Below are positions 1-6,262 of a stretch of 64,000 nucleotides of DNA, one piece after another. The position numbers were made by a program, and so were the translations under genes. The stretch lies in contig PABH01000042.1 in the NCBI GenBank assembly GCA_002702705.1, forward strand, positions 186,001 through 250,000, in the 5' to 3' direction. How positions within the stretch are numbered: the first letter of the stretch is position 1; the number at the start of each line of letters is the position of its first letter. The stretch is from Anaerolineaceae bacterium (GTDB taxonomy: Bacteria > Chloroflexota > Anaerolineae > Anaerolineales > Anaerolineaceae). The notes below the pieces were generated by a model. The model worked only from the letters and a program-made list of their open reading frames with translations. It searched no databases and had not been told where the DNA came from.

Positions 1-75
1 TTATCACAGGTTAGCCACAATCCATAATTTGCGTTTCATGACCCAACTTTGTGATCGGATCCGTTTATTAGAATT

Positions 76-879
76 ATGAAGAAAGATATAGAAGAATTAA
101 TAGAAACCGTAAAATCAAGTAACAAATACCGCAATATCCACACCGGTTTGGTAGAACATATTGCGGAAGCCGAATTAAATAAAGGCCGTTCGTGGAAAGA
201 TACAGTTAAAGCGGTGCGCAGTAAACTGCACCAGGTTGGGGCTGCATACCAACCCCAACCCATCCATTATGAACAGTTGGTAGAGATCATGGAAACTCTG
301 CCAAAGGATCTCCATCACCCTGCAGTTAAAGCGTTTTGCCAACAGGCTATGCAGCAGCATGCTTCAACTCGAGAACGTCTGCCTTTTTTGGAGCAGTTTT
401 ATCAACAGCTCTTTTCTCCTTTGGCACCTATCGATTCATTAATGGATGTAGCCTGTGGCCTTAATCCACTTGCCCTGCCGTGGATGTCCCTTCCCGTTGA
501 ATGTAAAATCACGGTTTGTGATATTTACACTGACCAGATTGAGTTTTTAAACCGGTTTTTTGATTATTTTTCAATAAACGGCAAAGCCGGTTTTTGTGAT
601 CTGACCTTAACTATTCCCAAAGAAGCCGTCCAAGTTGCTTTGGTTTTAAAAACAATTCCCTGCCTGGAACAGGTTGATAAGGAAATTGGGGCCCGGCTTT
701 TGGCTGGTTTACCCGCTGAAAACCTGATCGTAAGTTTCCCCTCTAAATCTTTAGGTGGCAAAGTAAAAGGTATGCGTCAGCATTACGCAGCACATTTTAA
801 TCAAATGGTAGCCTTATTTCCCTGGCAAGTTACCTTACTTCCGTTTGATAATGAAGATGTATACCTGATTCAAAAATGA
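76..879 (+). CDS. ArmA/Rmt-like 16S rRNA (guanine-1405-N7) methyltransferase, copy A
   Basis: A 267-residue protein of the aminoglycoside-resistance 16S rRNA methyltransferase family (ArmA and RmtA-H, about 250-260 aa), which transfers a methyl group from SAM to N7 of G1405 in the decoding site. Visible family motifs, in order, are KLHQ in the N-terminal helical domain, HASTRERL (about 95-102), the SAM-binding segment ACGLNPLALPWM (about 126-137), LKTIPCLEQ (about 191-199) and SFPSKSLGGKVKGM (about 221-234). Each closely matches ArmA as I remember it. The family is known to confer high-level resistance to 4,6-disubstituted deoxystreptamines; that this copy does so is inference. No convincing Shine-Dalgarno precedes the ATG, and the 75 bases before it show no clear promoter. 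It overlaps the paralogue downstream by 4 bp, implying translational coupling. Confidence 0.88.
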   Translation: MKKDIEELIETVKSSNKYRNIHTGLVEHIAEAELNKGRSWKDTVKAVRSKLHQVGAAYQPQPIHYEQLVEIMETLPKDLHHPAVKAFCQQAMQQHASTRERLPFLEQFYQQLFSPLAPIDSLMDVACGLNPLALPWMSLPVECKITVCDIYTDQIEFLNRFFDYFSINGKAGFCDLTLTIPKEAVQVALVLKTIPCLEQVDKEIGARLLAGLPAENLIVSFPSKSLGGKVKGMRQHYAAHFNQMVALFPWQVTLLPFDNEDVYLIQK

Positions 880-1697
880 GCAAACAAAATCTATCCCAAC
901 CGGAAATAGAAGATTTAGTAAACACCCTGGTTAATTCCAAAAAATATGCATCTTTGGTTTTGCCAAAAGAAACCGTGCGGGATTTAATTCTACAAGAGCT
1001 TCCGCGTCACAAACAAGTGAAACAGGCCGTACAAGCCGTTCGGAAAAAACTGCATAATGTCGTTGCTCCCTATCTGGGTGACCCGGATTATCTTCAATCA
1101 GAGATAACTTTAACCCGCCTCTACCAGGATAAAGACCAGGATCTCGTCAAAGAATATTGCCTGGAAATTTTAGACCAGCACGCCTCTACCAAAGAACGTT
1201 TGGCCATTTTGGATGAATTTTATCCTCGTCTTTTTGAAGTCACAGGCATACCAACCAGTATTTTGGATTTAGCCTGCGGTTTACATCCTTTTGGTTTACC
1301 CTGGATGAATTTACCAGCCGCAACCACTTATTTCGCTTATGACCTGCACCAGCCCCGCATCAACCTTATTAATGCTTTTTTTAAACTGGAAAACCGCCCT
1401 CCGAATGGAGTGTATCAAGATATCCTTGTTCAACCTCCGACACAACAAGCAGATGTAGCTTTCTTTTTTAAGGAAGCACATCGTTTTGAACAGCGCCAAC
1501 ATGGATGTAATCGGGATTTTTGGTTGGCTTTGCAGGTTAAGTTTTTACTGGTATCCTTACCTATAGCCAGCCTGAGTGGAAAACATGATCTGACCGATAA
1601 ACACCGGCGGTTGGTTTATGAAACCATCCAGGGTTTTCATTGGGAGGTAACCGAAATCCCCTTTAAGAACGAACTGGTATTTTGCATTCGGAAATGA
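876..1697 (+). CDS. Diverged ArmA/Rmt-like 16S rRNA methyltransferase, copy B
   Basis: A 273-residue paralogue of the gene just upstream, joined to it by an ATGA start/stop overlap. It keeps the overall family plan: KKLHN in the helical domain, HASTKERL, LACGLHPFGLPWM at the SAM site, and a C-terminal NELVF that matches ArmA NELVY. It has diverged where copy A is canonical. The Asn-Pro-Leu-Ala segment reads His-Pro-Phe-Gly, the LKxxPxLEQ motif reads FKEAHRFEQ, and the FPxKSLxGKxKGM region reads LPIASLSGKHDLTD, losing the KS and KGM residues. The fold and SAM binding are probably kept. Target choice or activity may differ: it could act on another nucleotide, help copy A, or be decaying. The frame is intact over its whole length, which argues for retained function. 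Confidence 0.8.
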   Translation: MSKQNLSQPEIEDLVNTLVNSKKYASLVLPKETVRDLILQELPRHKQVKQAVQAVRKKLHNVVAPYLGDPDYLQSEITLTRLYQDKDQDLVKEYCLEILDQHASTKERLAILDEFYPRLFEVTGIPTSILDLACGLHPFGLPWMNLPAATTYFAYDLHQPRINLINAFFKLENRPPNGVYQDILVQPPTQQADVAFFFKEAHRFEQRQHGCNRDFWLALQVKFLLVSLPIASLSGKHDLTDKHRRLVYETIQGFHWEVTEIPFKNELVFCIRK

Positions 1698-1698
1698 T

Positions 1699-3186
1699 AT
1701 GAAAAAACGCAAAAAAAACCGAACAAACACCGAACCAGTAAATCCCTTAGAGGATATGTTAAACCGTTTTCAAAATTTATTACCAGCGGATCAATGGAAT
1801 TTAGTACTGGAAGAACTTAATCAGCCCTATTACCAGGCGGTTCGGCTGAATCCATTAAAAACAGACAAGTCAATTGATGACATTGCAGACAAATATCAGT
1901 GGGCTTACAAACCCGTACCGTATTGTGATACCGGTTTTTGGATCACCGAAAACTCACTCCCGCTTAGTAAAACGGTAGAACACCAAATGGGGCATTATTA
2001 TATTCAAGATGCTGCTTCCATGCTTCCGGTGGAATTGTTCGATTTTGAGGGCCTAGAACAACCGCTCGTCCTGGATATGGCTGCATCGCCCGGTGGAAAA
2101 ACAACACATCTTTTATCCAAAGTCGCCGATAAAGGTCTGGTAATCGCCAATGATTCCAGCCGAGATCGGCTAACAGCCTTAAGAATCGTTCTGCAAAATT
2201 GGGGTGCTGTCCATAATGCAGTCACCAACTATCCAGGTGAAAAATTTGGTGCCTGGTACCCGGAGACCTTTGACCGCATCCTCTTAGATGCGCCTTGTTC
2301 AATGCAAGGACTGCAGGCTACCGAATCGCATCCACTGCGAGGGATCACCCAAAAAGAGATTAACGCCCTGGCAAATCGCCAAAGCAAATTATTATCCAGC
2401 GCGATCACTGCGTTAAAAACGGAAGGGCAGGTGGTGTATTCAACCTGCACCCTTACACCGGAAGAAAACGAAGGCGTTTTACAACGTGTGTTAGATCAAT
2501 TCGGCACAACCATTCAAATCGATTCCTTTTCAGACCGTTTGCCTTCATCCAGCCGCGGATTAAGCTATTTTGAAGAAAACCACTTCGATCCCCAAATCCG
2601 GAACGCTGCCCGCTTGTGGCCTTTTGTGTTTGGCACCGCCGGCTTTTTTGCCGCCAGAATCACCAAAAAAGCGCCCCTCGCATCAAAACAATCATTACCA
2701 CCCGCCAGACCACTGGAACAAGCAGGTTGGTTTGCACTATCTCAACAAGATGTCCTAAACCTCTGTTCAGAAATTCAGCAAACCTATGGGTTTGATTTTT
2801 TCTCATTAAAACAAACTCAGAATTGGGAAATTTGGACCTACAAACAAAATTTATATTGTTTCCCAATCCAGTTCTTAACCAATTTCAGCCAACTCCCAGT
2901 CCAGTCTCTCGGGTTAACGCTGGCAGAAAATAATAGTGATGGCTTAATTCTTTCTCACGAATTTATCACGCGCTTTGGGTCGTTAGCTACCCAGAACCTC
3001 ATTTTTCTCGATGAATCTCAGAGCGAAGAATGGATGAGGGGAAATGATCTACCAATGTCGATCTCATCCCAGGGTTCAAATCCGGTTATGATTATTATTG
3101 ATCATCAACATAGGGTCATTGGACGGGGAAGAATTTCACAAGACCGGCTGCGCAATTTATTACCGCACCGCTTAAGAATAATCTAA
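1699..3186 (+). CDS. rsmF: RsmF/NSUN-like 16S rRNA (cytosine-C5) methyltransferase
   Basis: A 495-residue RNA m5C methyltransferase. The SAM-binding Rossmann core carries MAASPGGKT (about 129-137), and both catalytic cysteines are visible, in DAPCS (about 197-201) and STCTLTPEENE (about 247-257). The long C-terminal extension, with a PUA-like end around HRVIGRGRI, fits bacterial RsmF rather than the shorter RsmB. E. coli RsmF methylates C1407 and the Thermus enzyme also C1400 and C1404, so the product is predicted to act two bases from G1405. It begins one base after the stop of the second Rmt-like gene, completing a three-gene operon of decoding-site methyltransferases. It ends with a 4-bp convergent overlap with rsmE. 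RsmF versus another NSUN-type specificity is inferred from length and context. Confidence 0.87.
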   Translation: MKKRKKNRTNTEPVNPLEDMLNRFQNLLPADQWNLVLEELNQPYYQAVRLNPLKTDKSIDDIADKYQWAYKPVPYCDTGFWITENSLPLSKTVEHQMGHYYIQDAASMLPVELFDFEGLEQPLVLDMAASPGGKTTHLLSKVADKGLVIANDSSRDRLTALRIVLQNWGAVHNAVTNYPGEKFGAWYPETFDRILLDAPCSMQGLQATESHPLRGITQKEINALANRQSKLLSSAITALKTEGQVVYSTCTLTPEENEGVLQRVLDQFGTTIQIDSFSDRLPSSSRGLSYFEENHFDPQIRNAARLWPFVFGTAGFFAARITKKAPLASKQSLPPARPLEQAGWFALSQQDVLNLCSEIQQTYGFDFFSLKQTQNWEIWTYKQNLYCFPIQFLTNFSQLPVQSLGLTLAENNSDGLILSHEFITRFGSLATQNLIFLDESQSEEWMRGNDLPMSISSQGSNPVMIIIDHQHRVIGRGRISQDRLRNLLPHRLRII

Positions 3187-3926
3187 GCACCCATTTCTTC
3201 AGATTCATAAAAAATCAAGGCACAAGCCACCACCGCTGCTGTTTCCATTCTTAATACTCTTTTTCCCATCGTAAAGGGTGACCAACCACTGGCAATGGCA
3301 GTTTGAATTTCTTTTGTGCTGAACCCGCCTTCCGGGCCAATCAATAAAGCTAGTTGGTTAACACTGCCATCGCCCAACGCGGCTTTCAGGTTTTGACTTG
3401 TTTCACCTACCCAGGCTATCAATCGCCGGTCAGCCCGAACCTGGCTGCATACGGTTTCATAATCTAGGGTTTCTTTCAAGTCCGGCACCCTGCCTCGCTG
3501 GCTCTGTTCGGCAGCTTCTTTAAGGATCTTTTGCCAACGTTCTTGTTTTTTATCAACCGACTGTTGATTAAATACCAAACTACGCTCAGTTACAACCGGG
3601 GTAATCGATGAAACGCCAACTTCGGTACATTTTTGTAAAATCCACTCAAATTTTTCTCTTTGGGTTAATGCAACGTACAAATCCAATTGAAGGGTGGGTT
3701 CTCCCATTGCCGCTTGCACGGAATCCACCTTGCCAATACAGATTTTTGGATTTACATCCTGTAAAGTTAAATGGTATTCTTTTCCAAGCGGGTTAATAGC
3801 CACCACTTGATCACCAGGTTTCATCCTCAGAACCCTGCTAATCTGGTGAGAAATATCTTCCGGAAAATAAATCACCTCACCTTGAAAAGCATCTTCGGTC
3901 AAAAAAAATCGCTGCATAATACTCAT
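3183..3926 (-). CDS. rsmE: 16S rRNA (uracil-1498-N3) methyltransferase RsmE
   Basis: A 247-residue SPOUT-class methyltransferase that forms m3U1498 in 16S rRNA. The knotted C-terminal domain shows the family signature LLIGPEGGF (about 198-206) and the closing LRMETAAV. The N-terminal PUA-like domain opens with QRFFL and includes LRMKPGDQV. Length is typical. Two starts are possible: the ATG at 3926 gives MSIMQRFF, and the in-frame ATG at 3917 gives MQRFF, which resembles most family members. The nearest AAGGA lies only a few bases before the first ATG and about 12 before the second. It converges on the rsmF-like gene with a 4-base overlap of stop codons, so transcripts from the two genes would be antisense at their ends. 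Confidence 0.93.
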   Translation of the reverse strand: MSIMQRFFLTEDAFQGEVIYFPEDISHQISRVLRMKPGDQVVAINPLGKEYHLTLQDVNPKICIGKVDSVQAAMGEPTLQLDLYVALTQREKFEWILQKCTEVGVSSITPVVTERSLVFNQQSVDKKQERWQKILKEAAEQSQRGRVPDLKETLDYETVCSQVRADRRLIAWVGETSQNLKAALGDGSVNQLALLIGPEGGFSTKEIQTAIASGWSPFTMGKRVLRMETAAVVACALIFYESEEMGA

Positions 3927-3953
3927 GAGTCCTTGTTTGTTTAGAATACGCTT

Positions 3954-3978
3954 ATTATAGTGTAATTTTGATTGTCAA
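3954..3978 (-). promoter_or_regulatory. Candidate promoter of rsmE with short spacer
   Basis: On the minus strand a perfect TTGACA (3978-3973) is followed after only 13 bases by a perfect TATAAT (3959-3954), 28 bases upstream of the first rsmE ATG. The hexamers are ideal but the spacer is shorter than the usual 16-18 bases, so strength and even function are uncertain. Confidence 0.35.
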
Positions 3979-4266
3979 TTCGTTACGAGTTCAGGTTTTT
4001 TAAACCAAAAGATAATTGATAAAGCATTTCTGGATAAAAGTAAGCCGAAAACGACCTTCTCTTTTAAAGGGGAAAAACTGAGATAAACGCTGCATAATCG
4101 GTGTCTTTCTTGCTGAGTTTATTTTATTCTTGGATTCTATTCTGCAAAAATCTTGATTTCGGAAGGTTACCTAACCTTGAAATTCTTGGTACCGTGAAAG
4201 AATATTTGCAAAGAAGAATGGAAAAAAGAAAAGGTCATTGGGAAGTATCATCTCAAGGTTTGCTCT
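3979..4266. other. Intergenic region between divergent rsmE and the queuosine-precursor transporter gene
   Basis: The gap between these divergent genes is about 340 bases in total. I see no ORF with a credible start. A small hairpin with arms AAGGTT and AACCTT lies near 4163-4178. I looked for a preQ1 riboswitch, which often controls this transporter family, and did not find its conserved core. The transporter's promoter should lie here, but no strong consensus stood out. Confidence 0.5.
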
Positions 4267-5058
4267 TTGGACAAAATTAATGTATACTTGCGCGGCTTAG
4301 AAAAGAAAATATTAGAAAAAGAGGCTTTGTTGAACGAAAACAAACAAGAACCAAAAGTTTATAAATATTACGACCTGGTTATGGTCGTTTTTGTGACAGT
4401 ATTAATTCTTAGTAATATTGCATCTTCCGCAAAAATTATCGACTGGGGAATATCCATTTTTGGATTACCATTGGCATTTGATGCGGGCACCTTGTTATTC
4501 CCAATCAGTTATATCTTTGGCGATGTGCTGACAGAAGTCTATGGCTTTCGGCGCTCTCGGCGCGTGATTTGGACCGGGTTCGCCGCGTTGGCCTTTAGTT
4601 CCCTTGTGTTAGGCCTGGTAAGACTCATGCCAGGTGAAGCTGCCTGGCAAGGATATGCAGGGCAGGAAGCCTATAATGCTATTTTAGGCGGGGTCAGTTC
4701 AGGCGGTATTGTTGTCGCCAGCCTGGTTGCTTATCTGGTTGGCGAATTCAGCAATTCCGTTGTCCTCGCGAAACTAAAAGTCCTCACCCAAGGTAGATTT
4801 TTATGGATGCGAACCATTGGCTCCACCCTGGTTGGTGAAGGGATTGACACCTTGTTTTTTGTTACCATCGCTACCCTTTTGGGTGTTTTCCCTTGGACTA
4901 TTTGGGCCAGTCTTGTTGTGAGTAATTACATTTTTAAGGTGGGGATCGAAACAATGATGACACCCGCCACCTATTGGGTTGTGAATAAATTAAAACAAAA
5001 AGAAAATGAAGATTACTTCGACAAAGACACAAAATTTAAATTCTTCGCTCTAAATTAA
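4267..5058 (+). CDS. yhhQ: Queuosine precursor transporter (YhhQ/VUT family)
   Basis: A 263-residue inner-membrane protein of the YhhQ family, which imports queuosine precursors used to make Q34 of certain tRNAs. Family features are visible: the first membrane segment with VTVLILSNIASSAKI, then DAGTLLFPISYIFGDVLTEVYG (about 72-93), the GEFSNSVVLAKLK helix (about 158-170), and TIGSTLVGEGIDT (about 183-195). About six membrane segments are expected. The frame starts at TTG, with AAGG 8 bases upstream; no better ATG precedes the conserved region. An amphipathic, charged stretch of about 30 residues precedes the first membrane helix. It sits between rsmE and rsmI, so the neighbourhood concerns RNA modification and translation. 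Confidence 0.88.
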   Translation: MDKINVYLRGLEKKILEKEALLNENKQEPKVYKYYDLVMVVFVTVLILSNIASSAKIIDWGISIFGLPLAFDAGTLLFPISYIFGDVLTEVYGFRRSRRVIWTGFAALAFSSLVLGLVRLMPGEAAWQGYAGQEAYNAILGGVSSGGIVVASLVAYLVGEFSNSVVLAKLKVLTQGRFLWMRTIGSTLVGEGIDTLFFVTIATLLGVFPWTIWASLVVSNYIFKVGIETMMTPATYWVVNKLKQKENEDYFDKDTKFKFFALN

Positions 5059-5118
5059 TAGTAAGGTTCTTTTCAGCGCTGAATTATTTAATATACCTGG
5101 TGTTTTTGGTATTTTAAT

Positions 5119-5805
5119 TTAACTTTTCACTTTCGCTGCTTCTGACCCTTCGATCACCACGCAATACTCGCCTAAAATCTTTTCTTCTTCAAAACGAGCA
5201 GCCAATTCTGCCAATGTTCCACGATAGATAGTTTCAAACTTTTTGGTCAAATCATTTGCTACGACTGCTTTTCGATCACCGTATACAGCCAGAGCATCTT
5301 GTAAAAAGGCTAATAAACGGTGAGGACTTTCATAAAAAATGAGCGTATGCGGCGATTCTAAATCCACTTCAAAAAAACGTCTTCGCTGACCGGATTTTCG
5401 GGGAGGAAATCCGCGAAAAGTAAAACTATGGACAGCCAAACCCGACAAAACCAATGCCATGATCAAAGCAGTAGGGCCAGGGATGGCTGTCATGGGAATT
5501 TCTGCCTCTACCACATCACGCACCAATAAAAAACCAGGGTCAGAAACGGACGGTGTTCCGGCGTCGGTTACCATTGCAATATTTTTGCCTTCTTGTAATA
5601 ACGCGACCACCCGTGGTAATGCCCTTTTTTCATTATCTTCCCGAAAAGAAATTTGTGGTTTCTTAATATCAAAGTGTTTTAATAACATACCTGTTTTTCT
5701 GGTATCTTCACTCACCACATAATCCACTTCTTTCAATATTTCAACTGCTCGAAAAGACATATCCCCTAAATTACCGATCGGTGTGGAAACCAAATATAAC
5801 ATCAT
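5119..5805 (-). CDS. rsmI: 16S rRNA (cytidine-1402-2'-O)-methyltransferase RsmI
   Basis: A 228-residue tetrapyrrole-methylase-fold enzyme that 2'-O-methylates C1402 in the decoding centre. Diagnostic stretches are [13 protein letters not shown] at the N-terminus, [16 protein letters not shown] (about 29-44), [13 protein letters not shown] (about 79-91), [11 protein letters not shown] (about 103-113), [16 protein letters not shown] and FYESPHRL. The usual SFHEHNE reads SFREDNE here, a mild variation. It is a little shorter than the E. coli protein (286 aa) because it lacks the C-terminal extension. Two adjacent ATG codons are possible starts, preceded by AGGAT. It closes a set of five predicted 16S rRNA methyltransferase genes in under 6 kb. 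Confidence 0.94.
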   Translation of the reverse strand: MMLYLVSTPIGNLGDMSFRAVEILKEVDYVVSEDTRKTGMLLKHFDIKKPQISFREDNEKRALPRVVALLQEGKNIAMVTDAGTPSVSDPGFLLVRDVVEAEIPMTAIPGPTALIMALVLSGLAVHSFTFRGFPPRKSGQRRRFFEVDLESPHTLIFYESPHRLLAFLQDALAVYGDRKAVVANDLTKKFETIYRGTLAELAARFEEEKILGEYCVVIEGSEAAKVKS

Positions 5806-5864
5806 ACCATCCTGATAAATAATATCATTCAGTATATCAAATCAATCAGCGCTTGCGAAGATTA

Positions 5865-6089
5865 TTAAAACAAACTTCGAACCACCAGCATAAACCCAAA
5901 AACGATTAACGGTATACCAACAATTGCCCCAACAACCGTCAGTGTAACGATCACACCGGCAATCATCAAAACCAAACCAAGGATTGCACCCACCAATCGA
6001 CCGGTGATTTCAATAATTAAAACGATCAACCGCCAAATTGCCCAAAAAGGCCACAACAAAAACGGTACATTTCTCTTTTCTGTGTTCAT
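5865..6089 (-). CDS. Small two-helix membrane protein, unknown function
   Basis: A 74-residue hydrophobic protein with a good ribosome-binding site (AGAGGAG) upstream of its ATG. Residues 8-35 and 38-72 look like two long membrane segments, the second rich in Val, Ile and Gly. I do not recognise a named family. It resembles the many small membrane proteins of the stress island further along the window, but nothing in the sequence shows a role. It is divergent from the diguanylate cyclase gene with a gap of about 170 bases that must hold both promoters. Confidence 0.7.
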   Translation of the reverse strand: MNTEKRNVPFLLWPFWAIWRLIVLIIEITGRLVGAILGLVLMIAGVIVTLTVVGAIVGIPLIVFGFMLVVRSLF

Positions 6090-6262
6090 TTTTTACTCCT
6101 CTTATAACCATATACGAATTAAAGCTTTGTTAGTTGCACCTAATGAATTAAAAACGGATAAATATTTTTAAAATTTCACCTTTTTTCCGGTAGAATATAG
6201 CGTAGAATGATCCGATAATCCATCCCAGAATCGTTGTTAAATATCGGAAGTGGAATATATTT

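Noticed and set aside
876-1697. Calling the second Rmt-like gene a pseudogene
   Set aside because: The frame is complete, correctly sized and translationally coupled, and it keeps several family motifs, so decay is not shown.
3927-4266. Possible preQ1 riboswitch upstream of the queuosine-precursor transporter
   Set aside because: A stretch with AAAAACTGAG resembles part of the preQ1-I tail, but the preceding stem, loop and conserved core are absent.
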